In this document: in pieces, positions 50,982 through 63,214 of the stretch | Layout: the number at the start of each line of letters is the position of its first letter | How positions within the stretch are numbered: the first letter of the stretch is position 1 | Source of the DNA: Apostichopus japonicus | Lineage: Eukaryota > Echinodermata > Holothuroidea > Aspidochirotida > Stichopodidae | NCBI RefSeq assembly: GCF_037975245.1 | Contig: NC_092582.1 | Coordinates: forward strand, 3,814,501 to 3,878,500 | DNA: 64,000 bases | Direction: 5' to 3' | The notes under the pieces: generated by a model | The model's database searches: none | Seen by the model: the letters and a program-made list of their open reading frames with translations, nothing else | What the model was told of the DNA's origin: nothing | Made by a program: the position numbers and the translations under genes

Positions 50982-53900
50982 AATGTGTGATCCAATCAGC
51001 TGTTCCCATTTTAACACTCGTAAACACCCTTCTACGCAATAAAAATTGTTTATCATTGTTTCTGTTCCATGAATTGTAACGGTGTTGTTGGTTTTAGCGA
51101 TTATAAAGGTTATTTATCATGGTTTTCAGTGGACAATCCTTTAAACTCACACTGCATGTCAAAGTACATGACCATGGGTCTATTAATAGAGCTAAGACCA
51201 CAAGCCTTTGAACCCCCCCCCCCCCCCCTCCATATAATTATCCTATCTATATGTACACATTTAAGGTATACTGAAGTATAGGCGGTTTTATAAAGTTCCA
51301 AACAAAAACAGTTTGAAATGTCAGTAAATATTATCAACTTTTTAGATGGAACCAAACAGTTTTGAGGATGTCCCGTACAGATGATCAGTAAATATTTGAT
51401 ATTTGGATCAGGAAACTGTTTCATCTTTTCAATGCCCAAGTCGAAATTTAACTTAAAGGAAAGTTTTAGTGCAAACGAGTTAGACAATTTAATCTGATGG
51501 GAGTACTATGAGATATAAGCAGGTAAAAGTAAATCGTTTACATGCCATAGTTGCCATCGACCAATTGTGGCATATGTGCCATCGACAAATTCTGGAGAAA
51601 AAATTGAATCGCTATACGAACAAAATTCACAGCATCCCTCTGAGGAAAACCTACTCATGGTAACAAAAATTCACTTCAGATTTGTTGAGCTCAGAATTGG
51701 GTATAGGTCCAGAACGGTACGCGGTAATGTCAATTGCTAGTTAACGCCATAATTAATTTGTCATTATCTCATTAAAGCAAGATTTCGCGTATTGTCAATT
51801 TATGTTACCATTCTAAAACAAGCAGACTACTAAAAATTATGATTGCACACGTGCAATTTACGACACTCTTAAGATTTTTTTCCCGCCAAGGAAAGGTTAT
51901 AATTAAACGAATGGTTTCAATTTAATACATTGTTCAAAAATCTAAAATCTATTTAAACAACTTCCATTTGGCTACTTCTAATTACCGAAAAACTTTAACC
52001 AGTATACTTCAAGTCAGGAACAGAAAGACAGAAATTAATTGGGTTAATTTTGAGTGGAAACAATGAATAATCATGACTAATAATTTTGTTATTTTCGCTG
52101 CAGATTTAGTAAACGCGAAGTCTACAAGTTTTAAATTTGTTTCCAATTAAGAAGATCATGAATATGAAACGTCTAATAAAATACATTGAATCAATCGCAA
52201 AACTCAATATATATATATACTAAAAAAAACATCTATCGTGTGACACCATGAAAACAACGTTTTTTTCATATTCCTAAGTTTTTAAATAATCCTAAATTCC
52301 AAAATTTAGAAAAGTAAGACAAATCCATGTGCATGAGGATTAGGTAATTGGCTAGCACCTTAGACCGTTTCAGCAATACTGACAACTTTTTCGATTTTTT
52401 TTACTACTGAATAAGATACACCATACCCGACACTCCGATGCCCCCCCCCCCCCCCACCGCTGCCTCCAGCGCACGTATATAAGTCATGATTATTACTTAT
52501 CCAAAAAAACTGAATCCCCGTGCCAACTTTCACTCTGATCTCGTCCTAAATGAATTATTAGAAAACGTTCATGAATGGAACCCCACCCCCTCCACTCTGA
52601 TATAGCATTTATGATTCAATGTAACTAGTTTGTTCACATGAACAACTTGGTTGAAATTTAAGACCACAACGACAAAACAATCGCAGCCTTGGATCCCTAT
52701 CCCATGGGTCCACTACCAATGGGACCCCTTCCCATGGGTCCCCTACCTTTCCCACTTACTTCTTACAACTGTCGTTCAAATCAAATGAGTTCAATTAACC
52801 TCGCATATGAACCAACACAAGTGAGATGTTGCCGATAGATGGCAAAAAAAGTTACGTATTTCGAGCAGATGGACATTGAGTTAGATTTATAAATATTTAT
52901 AATCAGATAGAAAAATGACATTATCGAGAACATGGGTTACATACTCTCCATCATAACATGCTACAACGTGACAGACTGTTTTCTTTTAACACCAATGCAT
53001 ATAAGAACTCCTTTAAAAAACATTGTTCGATTTATAACAAACAGTTACATTTGTAAGTTATAGTACACTTCTTTACTTTAAAAATAAATATAAAATATAT
53101 ACAACAATATATCACAATATACTGACACACACAAGAAAGAAAAACACCTTTCTGTTCAATGGCTGTTAGTGAATTGGGTCACCATCGAACACACCAATTG
53201 AAATAACGTGGACATTACAACCAGAGATAAAGTTAGTCGAATTCCCCCCCCCCAAAAAAAAAATTATCAAATATTTTTTTATAATACGTACTCTGATGCA
53301 AGGCGGCCCTCTGAGCCTCCGTTGGGATAGCATACGGCCCCCATCTTCTAAAAGGAAGCATCTTTGATTTTTGTCTTTGATTTTTCCTTAAACGGGAAGT
53401 CAACGAAAATGTCCAAATCACTTATAATACCTCTCTCTCTCTGTCCTTTTTTTTACTGTGGTCAATCTCCTATCTGTGTGTACTTGGCCGTTGCAATTAC
53501 GGCATGTTAGTTATGCGGCGAGTTCAACACTACTGCCATAACGTTATACATATATACCCGCTGCCCGGAATCTCAGCTCACTAGCAGACGTAATTACGTA
53601 ATCAAGCTAGTCTTTACTGACCGCTTCTTTTTGTCATGACCACGATGGTAAGTGCCCGTTGCATTCTTTTCTACAATCAGACGACAAGAAAACCTTGAGC
53701 CCAATCCCCACAGCGATGAAAATAGCCTTAGATTACTTTGTGAAACGCAACTGTCTGAATCAAGGTTATTGGCAAGCTGGTCCACTTTCCAAATGGGGGG
53801 ACATTTTTACAATAATTCAAGTGCATTACTCGATTTTAACACTAGTTCTCTGTTTCGCTACTTTAAATGCATGCAAATAATATGTAATTAATACACGATT

Positions 53901-54302
53901 TTTAAAAGAAACACCTAACTGATATTGTCTTTGTTCTAATTAATGTTTTATGAGTTGGGCACGATAAGCTGTTAGTGTATTCTCACCCGTGAGGTTTTGC
54001 AATGGAACAGTACTTTATAGTGTTACGTAATCATTAACTGGGCACCCTCGAAATTCGCTCACCGTTATTCATGACTTTGTACACACAAAGAATTGATAAG
54101 AATGCCGTCGGCAATGGGTGGACTCTCGAGAATAGAATCTAGTTAATGAGATCCAAGTTGAACACAAAGAAAAAAACAATTCTTTGTCAAGTTGCAAAAA
54201 CAAAGCAAAGAAATGATTTCTTTAATAATAGCAAATATATTTTAAAGGTCGAACAAATCATTTGATGGTATATATTGGGTAATGTGGTGACGTCTCATAT
54301 CA

Positions 54303-54332
54303 GCACAAACACACACACACACACACACACAA
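54303..54332 (+). repeat. (CA)n microsatellite
   Basis: A short run of CA units (CACAAACACACACACACACA...). A similar but shorter run is at 1201-1222. Confidence 0.9.
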
Positions 54333-54774
54333 AACATTGAAAAAGACGACAAATTATTAAGAAGTTGTATCTATCTTGACCCCAAATCTCAACTCATCTA
54401 GTCCACCTCGCACCCCCTCCCACCTTCTCCACCAACCCCATAAAAGAAAAAACAGAAGAAATGCTTAACCCCAGTTTCCAATTATCCCATGATTATTCCA
54501 ACATTAATATTGTTAGTATCATGTTCAATTTTCGTAAAGGTGACTAATTCAGGTCTTCTGCCATATTGAAAGGGTATGGAAAGTGGAGGGGTGGTGGTGG
54601 GTGGGGTGGAGAATTGTAAATTTTGATTTCTTTCTTTCTATTATGCCTATTTAGCGGGCTACTATGAATGATCATAGTCCGCATGGTCCAATCTGCTGCA
54701 ACAAACAGGCGAATCTTTCTAGATATAAATATATACATATATGAGTCATATCTTATTTCTCTGGTTTTTTCTAA

Positions 54775-55003
<229 letters not shown>

Positions 55004-55633
55004 CGTATATATATATATGTGTGAATGTATATGTATATGAGGTCGCTATATCCCTCAAACATCACCAAAATTTCTGCTTCTCCTGATAAAACCATTTCCG
55101 AATTATGTCTTGATCCTCGACGTCCAAGAATAATTTTGGATGAACAGAAACTCTGCCTGGGAGATTATACATTAGATTGAAACACTGTACAGTTTTGTTC
55201 AACTTACGCCATTTTCTTTCATATATTTGTATAAACTGAAGGATGCCGAAATGCATACCAAATGTGCTTTCGCAGCGTTTGAAACAGTTTGAGGAATAGG
55301 TTGTACCGTATATTAATACATGTTATACATTTTAGTTCTTTACATTGGGATTTTGTTTTATAATATTATGTCTGTCAGTGGGGCTGTGGGTTGGGGGGGG
55401 GGTGAATTATCTTTTTGATTTTCTTCTGGGGAATGAAGGTCCCTCCTGGGGGTATATATACGTGTTTATACCCCTGCTTTAGATCTATACAGTATCTTTA
55501 TGAGTCAACGATTTTGGCCAAGATACCGAGGAAAGAACAAAATGTGCTAATTACTCGCAAGTCAAGAAGTGGCGGGAAAAGGGAACTCATTTTAATTAGT
55601 TTTAGTTTGGATAATGCTAGGTTTAGAGTGGGA

Positions 55634-55647
55634 GTTGCCATAGCAAC
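55634..55647. promoter_or_regulatory. Consensus RFX X-box
   Basis: GTTGCCATAGCAAC is a palindromic match to the RFX transcription-factor site (GTNRCC, 0-3 bases, RGYAAC), embedded in the hairpin GGGAGTTGC-CATA-GCAACTCCC. It lies between the two genes, not next to a known start site, so its target is unknown. Confidence 0.45.
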
Positions 55648-56094
55648 TCCCTGGTTTAGACAATCCTCTTGAGCAAGACAATATAATGTATTAACAAATC
55701 GGATTATCAATATGTTCTATACTATTGTTTGCGTGAAAACCTTGAAATTGTATTAATTACCGTCTTTGGTGACAGCTCGTAAACATCCATGAGATAAGAC
55801 GAATCCGTCTGCTTTAACTGACTCGATTTCTAGTCATCGAGGTCACATCATTACAGCTATTTCTTTATTTTCGGCATTTGTTTTTGGTTGCTATGAAATC
55901 TAGTAATGCAGAATATGCTTTATAGACACAAAGAATGAATCCGAACCTGTAACACGTATTGGGCATATAATACATATCCAAACTTAAGTTAAAAGTGTAT
56001 AGTCTATATATGTTTTAATAGTTCGAGAAAAAAAATAGCAACAGAATAAAAGGGATGTTTCTATATACCTATTCTGCTTTTCAAGATCATTCAC

Positions 56095-56240
56095 CTGTTA
56101 AAATATCACGAATCTCTGGAAAGCTCCTTTAACGCTAAATGAATGATAATGTCAGCTCCTCAATTTAGGCCTAAATGTTTATACATTGTTTTTTTTTGTA
56201 AATTCTAATAACTCGCCCGAATCATATTCTTTAAACTATA
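56095..56240. repeat. Repeat family A, partial copy
   Basis: GGAAAGCTCCTTTAACGCTA, GATAATGTC and TAGGCCTAAATGTTTATACA align with the 5' part of the copy at 56870-57235, about 775 bp downstream in the same orientation. Confidence 0.45.
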
Positions 56241-56869
56241 AAAATTAATAACACAACCCATTTGTTCGTGACAAATATGTAAATTGTTAAAAGAGTAGTC
56301 CAGGACAAACATTTTTGTTGTTAATATATATGGAAATAAAGGAAAAGAAAACATTATTTATCAGTGTGCAAAAATGACGTCACATTGCTCCAACTTTGGT
56401 ACGAAAGGTGGCAACTTCAACTGTCAATATCTCAAAAACGGTAGATAGGAATTGAATGCAAATTTCACAGAATGCTGAGATTATGTTCCTCTGTAACATA
56501 TCAAAAAGAATTTTTATCTGGACTATTCTGTTAATATGTAATTTTAAATCATAAATGTCGTATGTTTCCAATTAGAGTTTTTGTGTTGCATCTGAGAAAC
56601 CGACCTGCTCTGTATATGAGAATATATATAGGGCCTATTAGAGTCACTTTAAAATGGACAATTAACCTCAAATGTTTAAAGGAACATTCCTAAAATATGA
56701 GCTATTGTTAAAGAAGTACTACCTGAACTAATGGAAGTGGTGTTTGTTTTTGCTTGTGTTTATCAAAAGTGCTTATCAAGCCTAATGGTGCCTAAACCCA
56801 TCCTATTCCAAATAAAACGAATTAGATCGCCTGTAATATCTCTATAGCTATTCCGATTTTATGTTATTC

Positions 56870-57235
56870 AGCTTTAACATTTGCTATAAATCTGGAACAC
56901 TCCTTTAAGGCTAAGATGATAATGACGTCGGATTCTTAATGCAGGCCTAAATATTAATGTAAAACGATTATTTAGTGTATTCTAATAATTCAACTAAAAC
57001 ATATTCGAGTAACTCCATATGAGCGACAGAACAACCTTGGAAGATATTCATCATAATTTGTCCTTAAGAAAAAAAAAAACATTTGCAATACATTATCAAA
57101 ACATTTCGAAGCCATAAAACTGTAAGGTTTTCCTTTTGAGCTTTATGTTATACATCTTCTGAATTAAACCAAAGATCTCTGTGTTAAAACTAAGTGGTCC
57201 AGCCACTTTCATTGATTAACCTCAGTAGCTAGAAG
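56870..57235. repeat. Repeat family A, copy 2
   Basis: It starts with CACTCCTTTAAGGCTAAGAT and AATGACGTCGG and ends with AGCCACTTTCATTGATTAACC, matching copy 1. Partial copies are at 56095-56240 (CTCCTTTAACGCTAAAT, then TAGGCCTAAATGTTTATA) and 16080-16220 (TTTGATTGATGAGCCTT). Confidence 0.5.
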
Positions 57236-57330
57236 GGTTATAGAAACACAATATGGACTGATATCAGTGGTTTTAAGCCGTCGACAACGTACCAAACTTA
57301 TTCTTTCGCCTATAGAGTTATCCTTTAAGG

Positions 57331-57725
57331 CAGGGGTTCCCTAATAACTGGGGTGCATGAACCCCCATGGTGTGCGTGAGTCCATCCCAGGGGGTTCGTG
57401 AGACGTTTCTGAAAGTCAAAACTAGAGTACTTTTTGTTGAACTAAAATCTGATATATCATATAATTTAGTAATGTACCTATCAACAAAATCTTTTCGCGT
57501 TCCATACGCATATGTTGCCATAGTAGTACCGTATATACCGTGCATTTTTCATTACATTATTACACTATGAACTTGATCTTTACAAACACTGTTATGCGTA
57601 TTATAGTATAATAATGACTCAGATCGTGTCTGGAAAAGTTGGGGGTTCGTGGACAACTCTGACATCCACAGGGGGTTCGTGTGTGTGTGTGGGGGGGGGG
57701 GGAGGATAAAGTGAAGGAAACCCTG
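57331..57725. mobile_element. hAT-like MITE (CAGGGGTTCC termini)
   Basis: A 395-bp element beginning CAGGGGTTCC and ending GGAAACCCTG (9 of 10 paired), a terminus typical of hAT elements. The flanking 8-mers CTTTAAGG (57323-57330) and CTTGAAGG (57726-57733) match at 7 of 8. Internally GGGGGTTCGTG occurs near both ends, followed by a GT/G-run. No transposase remains. Confidence 0.8.
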
Positions 57726-58631
57726 CTTGAAGGGATCGCAATAAAAGAGATTTTATTACCAAATCCAATCATTAATATTTATCAAAGCTTAACCCAAAAA
57801 TAGGTTGATTCAATTAAAGTCTCTAGAAATCGTTTGTAACATAAGTCCAACAAACTTACAGATACATTAAACAATATATGGTACCACGACAATACGTTAT
57901 AAACACCTCTTTCAGAAATTGCATCTCTCAGAAACATCTTTCTGAAATTGCAAAAGTAGACATGATTCTGCGACGTAAACTGGTATAAAGATCACCTTCT
58001 CTTGGTCTTATCAAGGTTACGTGGCGAATTGGGGAAAAAATCAGTCATGTTAAATGATTTCCGGTTAGTCATATATAAGCATGTAATCCTGATATTTCTA
58101 AATGGCCTCGGTGACAAAGAAAGGGAAGAGGTAACTTAAGGGGTCTATTGTTCTTAATTGTTGTGACTAACGTTAGACTCATCGACATTCTCGCACAAAT
58201 AAATGGCCTATGCATGTGTTGCTGCAGAGTGGCTCCGAATTACCATTATAACTTGGTTGAATGTACCGTGCACACTGCCAGAATGCTAACGTAAGCACAA
58301 TTTCAAGGTGCCCACAAATTGTTAAGATCTTTTTGTAAATATAGTTAGCAACTATCAAAAATAAGAATAATTGTTCATTTTAATATATTACCAACTTGCA
58401 ACAAAACTACAAAAGTTCCTTAAATCAAATGAGTAAGAGCATTGAACAATGTTGAAATGACAAATGATTATTTATCAAATGTCATCAATTTAACAGCAAA
58501 ATGATAAATAAAAGGTTATAAGATTCCCGTATTTCACCAATTCAATATTTTGCAGCAAAGCGATAAATAATACTCACATCTTAAAGTCATCATTATGATT
58601 GAACAGAGTGCACCCATCTTGCTTTGAATCT

Positions 58632-59045
58632 GGAAATTCACACAGAATTACCACTTTTTATAGGCATGCCTTGCCGTAAATAAGAAATGAATGTCTATAG
58701 CAAGTGGTATGACAGATAGATATTCAAATAAGTTCAACACACCAGACAAATTCCACTTCACCACACTTGGGTAATACGCCCTCATTGAAAGTTAAACAAA
58801 ACCAGTTTATACGCATTGCCACACCAGTATAATCACTGTGGTCGAGTGTCACGGACATCGGTCATGTGACACAATGGTCTGGGGTTCGATTTCTACCTTC
58901 ACCCGGTCGTGAAGTCGAATTTTTCTGGTGTGTTGATCTTCATTAATTTAATATACATCCGTCATGCCACTTACTACACATTTGTTTCTTATTCATACGG
59001 CTTGGCTTACTTATGAAAAGTGATAATTCTGTGTAAGTTGTCAGA
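58632..59045. mobile_element. Fold-back SINE-like element (long inverted repeat)
   Basis: Two arms of about 135 bp, roughly 58632-58765 and 58905-59045, are inverted copies. Shared blocks include TTCAACACACCAGA at the left against TCTGGTGTGTTGA at the right, and CACAGAATTACCACTTTT against AAAAGTGATAATTCTGTG. The centre (58838-58905) resembles a tRNA-derived SINE head, with an A-box-like GTGGTCGAGTG and a B-box-like GGGTTCGATTTCTACC. The structure fits a SINE next to an inverted copy of its own tail, or a MITE that captured a tRNA head. Confidence 0.6.
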
Positions 59046-59439
59046 TTCTCTCTGTACAATCATAACACTAGGGTAATACGCCAAGTTTTCGCCACATGTA
59101 TATGCTACACCTCAGTAGGCAGTCATGTCATATGTCACATTAAATTTCTCATAACACGACAGGGTACATCTTCACCAGGAGAGTCTGCAGTTTCCATACT
59201 GAACCTCTCTGCACATGTGACAATTGGATTTTCCTAATTTGCTCTCTCTCCAAAGGCATTCAATAATCTAAATTTCATCAATTGCTCAATTATCTTCCAA
59301 TAATGTTCTTGAAAGGAGAAACAAAACCCAACCATTATCTTTAGCCTACATAATAAAAACTCTTGCCAAAAACAACTCCTCAAAGTAGCTAATAAAAGAG
59401 AAGAAAATTCTCCGCTGGGTAGACTTAATTGTAGTTGAA

Positions 59440-59830
59440 AATGTTTTGCCTGTGAGCAGTCACTTTATTAAACCGTGATGTCATAGTGTGACAAGGATTT
59501 GAAACCATTTACTTATTCTTTGGTTTTCCTTTGATACTTTATAGGTAGAATATTAACAGTGTTGACAACAAATGCCATCATTAGGTCATGTAAACAGCTC
59601 CAAGTATATTTGATTCAGTATTTGAAAACCTACCTCCATTACTGATAATAAATATTGCAATACACAAAGAAATTCTTAAAAATTGAAGCACATGAGGCTC
59701 GATGATGTCATATTCAGACTTGAACAAGCCTTCAGGCCTTGTTTTTTTTTTTTGCTGTTTGGAAGTTTTTCATGCCAGATACTTCTATCACATAGACCAA
59801 TGATTGTTGTTGCGTTGGTATGCCCGGTAA
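59440..59830. repeat. Repeat family B, second copy
   Basis: It shares the ordered blocks GTAGAATATTAACAGTGTTGAC, ATTGAAGCACATGAGGCTCG, ATGATGTCATATTCAGACTT and a final GTTTGGAAGTTTTTC with the copies at 36740-37210 and 6780-7085, with extensive divergence between blocks. Same orientation as the other two. Confidence 0.55.
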
Positions 59831-60017
59831 CATCCAACTGAGAGAAAAATACAATCTCTTTTGCTACCATAATTATCTGACAAGCTGCTCTAAAGCAATA
59901 CAAGAACGGAATATACTATCGGCGTTCCATAGCCCAGTGTTGCTAATAGCAAATCAAGTGACTACATTTCTAGTCATGTAGGTAAAAGTAATGGCAAATG
60001 TGGGGTTTCCCCGGTGC

Positions 60018-60026
60018 TATATATAT
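60018..60026 (+). promoter_or_regulatory. Candidate TATA box for the torsin gene
   Basis: TATATATAT lies about 30 bp upstream of a possible transcription start near 60045 and 1.5 kb before the torsin start codon. It is the best-placed promoter signal, but simple TA tracts are frequent in this window, so it may be chance. Confidence 0.3.
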
Positions 60027-60044
60027 TATGTGTTCGGCTGCAAT

Positions 60045-60129
60045 CCACCATGTTGTTTTCTGTGAAAAATTCTTGTTTTATCACACTTTTTGAGGCGTAA
60101 GATCGGTTTTCGTTGAAAATTAAGGCGAA
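60045..60129 (+). other. Candidate 5'-UTR exon of torsin with a small upstream ORF
   Basis: This stretch follows the TATA box and ends at GCGAA|GTAAGT, a strong splice donor beginning at 60130. It could splice to the acceptor TTTGCTTCAG ending at 61527, just upstream of the torsin start codon. It contains an ATG in a strong context (CCACCATG, 60050) that opens a 16-codon ORF ending in TAA at 60098-60100, which would act as an upstream ORF. Everything here is inferred from signals alone; transcript data would decide it. Confidence 0.3.
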
Positions 60130-60224
60130 GTAAGTCATATCAGTGTTTTCTTTTGGCTTACCTATTTCTCATTTCTTAACTTGTTCATTTGATTGCGATT
60201 GACTAGCCTATTTCTTGTTTCTGA

Positions 60225-60261
60225 GTTGCGCTATGTAAATCCACTGTATTATTATTATTAC
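60225..60261 (+). mobile_element. Possible SINE/LINE 3' tail fragment
   Basis: GTTGCGCTATGTAAATCCAC followed by ATTATTATTATTA resembles the 3' tail of the SINE at 27732-28038. No head or body was recognised upstream, so this may be a truncated insertion. Confidence 0.3.
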
Positions 60262-61535
60262 CCACTGCACTAGATTTGTATTCCTCCTCTGCCCTTACTG
60301 CCTGAGTATTATCGGAAGATTGAGACAGTCATAACTATCGCTGTGTACTTAGACAAACATCACTGGCCCGAGGTGGTACAGTAAGTAATACTACGCATTG
60401 GTAAGGTAACCGTGGGCCTAGTCATTAAATAGTACAGTAATAGTAGCATGGTGGGCTCATAATTGACGCACTTAAGGATTTGATTAGCAATGTCTATCAA
60501 CGAAAAATCCAAATCCCTCAACTGTATGCGTTTTTCATATGTGTTGTTCCTCACAAATGTAATGATCTCAAAATATTTATCCACAAAATGTCTGCCTTGT
60601 CAAGTTCTTTCATGATACCTCTAAATTGACACATTCGTAAATAAGCTAACGGAAGTGTAGGCCTAAGTATACATACATTGACTTTGGATGCTGTTTGCTA
60701 TGCTCTGAGCCTCTAAGCTCAGACAGGTCAGGTCCCAGAGAGTAGTGGTATCATACTGAGGTAATTTAATTTTGGTTATTTTTAGGGAGAAAGATTTCCA
60801 AATGACACAAAAATGTGCAAAACTGGGGAGATGGTGTTAAAAGCTTAAAACAAAACCACAATTCAATCAGCATATACCTGAAATGGATTAAAACTCATCA
60901 AATATGTTACTCTACTTGGCTGCAAATAGTTTAGGTTGCCTGCTGTATCGTTGCTAGTAATATTTGAAGGTGTGTCAATTACGAAGGTGCGTCAATTATG
61001 AAGCCTTTACTATACTGTAATACATTTAAATATTAGGGCTAGTTTGATCTTGCTCCATTATGGTTCATAGCCAAATCTTGTATAATTTGTATGTCATTAT
61101 TGATGCCCTTAACAACTGTACCAGTTCAAGCAGTGTATCTTATGGATGGACGAACATAAGGAAATAAAAGCCTAGTCTTAATTATAAGGCTAACAACACT
61201 AATTTATGTATATGCAGCAACTCTTTGCATTATCTTTTGTACCTGATGAAATACTGAAATATTTTAGAACCAGGAAATATAGCTTTCATAGCTTAACTAT
61301 TATGTTAACTCTTTGAACATTACAACCCATCATTGAATGTCCCTGTACCCTTCTCTCCCCTCCCCCCCCCTCCTCCCCCATCTCATAAGTTATTGGATAA
61401 TCCAAGCCAGAATCTGCAAAATACTCTAGAACGAATTTCAAAATAGTGCAAGTGTGCTGTATGTACAGTGCACCTTCCATGCCACAAAATGTAAGAGCAC
61501 AATTTTATATCATTTTATTTGCTTCAGACGAACAT

Positions 61536-61698
61536 ATGGACATACCTGGCAAGAATGTCCCTTGGATACACATTTTACTGTTATACTTTCATATTATCAC
61601 TGCGAGTGGAAAATATCATTGGTATTCGAGCCTTCACAAACCTTGGTGTTACAAATGGGAATGCTGCAATGAAAAGTGGGTTCCAAGAAACTACAACG
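61536..61698 (+). CDS. Torsin (AAA+ ATPase of the ER lumen), first coding exon
   Basis: The start chosen is the ATG at 61536, which lies 9 bases after a good acceptor (AG at 61526-61527) and opens a classic signal peptide: MDIPGKNVPW, a hydrophobic core IHILLLYFHII, then TASG as a likely cleavage region. In-frame ATGs further upstream (from 61446) would bury this signal and are rejected. After the signal come a basic/aromatic stretch and WECCNEKW (residues 41-48), which aligns with the FAECCGQK segment of human torsin-1. The exon ends at G61698 before GTAAGC and leaves one base. Torsins act in the ER lumen and the space around the nucleus with LAP1/LULL1-type cofactors; that role is family knowledge. 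No subfamily symbol is given because the C-terminal half is outside the window. Confidence 0.88.
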
Positions 61699-61894
61699 GT
61701 AAGCCAGTAATTAAGACAGGTGTTTATTCAACAGTCAGCTTCTGGTTTACTTCAATACCTAAGATTAAAGTTTATTAGAAAGTAGTACAGTGGTATTGTT
61801 TTTTGTCTTACTGTAGCTTCAAAAGTTTTGTGTTCATTTTTGCCTTGCTGAGGGAAGAAAAATACCTGAAAACATGAATTACTCAAAATGATAA

Positions 61895-62170
61895 TTGGTA
61901 TGTGGGATGCACATTACTGAGGACAAGATACCCATTGTTTTCTGTGGAGGTCAAAGGCCACTTGAGGTCCACAGAAGTCAAAGTCTGGAAACATTGTAGA
62001 CTCGATAGTTCCAACAGTAAATCTTGAATGAAATTCATATTTGGTATGTGGAACCATCCTTATTGAGTATGTACAGGAACCCTATCAGTTTCTGTAAAGA
62101 TCAATGGAAATTTGAGGTCAACTGAAGACAAAGTCTGAAAACCTTGTAAACACAATGACTGCAAAGTTAA
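61895..62170 (+). repeat. Tandem 146-bp repeat in torsin intron 1 (two diverged units)
   Basis: Units start with TTGGTATGTGG at 61895 and 62041 and share the order TTTCTGTGGAGGTCAAAGG / TTTCTGTAAAGATCAATGG, TTGAGGTC, GAAGTCAAAGTCTGGAAAC / GAAGACAAAGTCTGAAAAC. The repeated GGTCA half-sites include a DR1-like AGGTCAAAGGCCA at 61948-61960. Confidence 0.7.
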
Positions 62171-62541
62171 GTGTAAGAACTGTTTGTGCACAGTTTACAT
62201 TAAATATTTACCGCTAAATATGGCAGAGAATCACTAAACCAGTTGGCTTTCTGGTTAGTTTAGTAAATTATGACAAAATCCCTCAATATTTACCCTGACT
62301 GGTCGTTAGTAATGCCCAGGCAAATAGTGAACTACTGCAACAGGTTGGATGTTAGTTGCAATGCACTGTAGTTTTAATTGGTGATGCATATGCATCGTGA
62401 ACGTGGATGTAGAACGTGGATATAGAACGTGGATGTATGGAAGGATTTAATGATTGCTATAAAGAATTGTCACATATCATGCTTGAACTTCAACATGTCC
62501 ATAGATAATCAAAAATTCATTGTCTTTTACCTTTTTTCCAG

Positions 62542-62810
62542 AACTTCTATCCAAGCTGAATAGTGAGCTATTTGGACAACATCTGGTCCATAATGTGGTT
62601 TATGCAGCCGTTAAAGGCCATATTGATTACCAGTCAGCAAAACCACTTGTTCTTTCATTCCACGGTACTACTGGAACCGGCAAGAACCATGTCTCGCAGT
62701 TGATTGCAAAAAGCTGGTTCCTTAAGGGTATGGAAAGTAAATTTGTTCATGTTTACTCCGGCACCAAGGATTTTCCATATCGGTCAGATCAGGACATCAA
62801 GAGGTACAAG
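62542..62810 (+). CDS. Torsin, Walker A exon
   Basis: The acceptor is CCAG ending at 62541 after a T-rich tract. The split codon makes Glu55, then LLSKLNSELFGQHLVHNVV, the torsin LDDNLFGQHLAKK region. PLVLSFHGTTGTGKNHVSQL (residues 89-108) contains the Walker A motif GTTGTGKN at 96-103. The Asn after the Lys is a torsin hallmark; most AAA+ proteins have Thr or Ser there. KFVHVYSGTKDFPYRSDQDI matches the torsin stretch between the two Walker motifs (human YVHLFVATLHFPHASNI). The donor GTAGGT starts at 62811, phase 0. The exon encodes residues 56-144. The 843-bp intron before it carries a tandem 146-bp repeat. Confidence 0.97.
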
Positions 62811-63214
62811 GTAGGTCTGTTTGTTATTGACAATAAGACCCAGTGATATTATCTTTGCACAGAAACTGGATAGCCAGACAATACGTTTTAGACTTTATAG
62901 CCCAAAATTGTGGTTGTGATTGATTCTTAGGACGACAGTAATTTATCAGTGGTTATTCAATAATATAAACATTAACTTACAGATCCCTCACTCTCCCTTC
63001 GTTTTTGGTACTATTGTGTACTAAAGGATCACACAATCATGACAATGTATCATTTTTCCAAAATTTTGGCCCCTCCGCAGAGATGCAGGGAATGGAAAAT
63101 ATTGTTTTGGTCCAATATTTAGTAAGACACATGCAAGGGGGAGATGTAGGGACCTCTCCTTTCGACTACATCTCTATGTTCCGACGTCTCTATGTTCCGA
63201 CAGAAAGAAATAAT

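Noticed and set aside
55062-55256. Minus-strand 64-codon ORF as the missing NR6A1 N-terminal exon or another gene
   Set aside because: No similarity that I recognise, no donor in the required phase, and it borders a microsatellite.
61446-61535. Upstream in-frame ATGs as the torsin start
   Set aside because: They would place about 30 residues before the signal peptide and span a good splice acceptor at 61526-61527; the ATG at 61536 gives a normal ER signal sequence.
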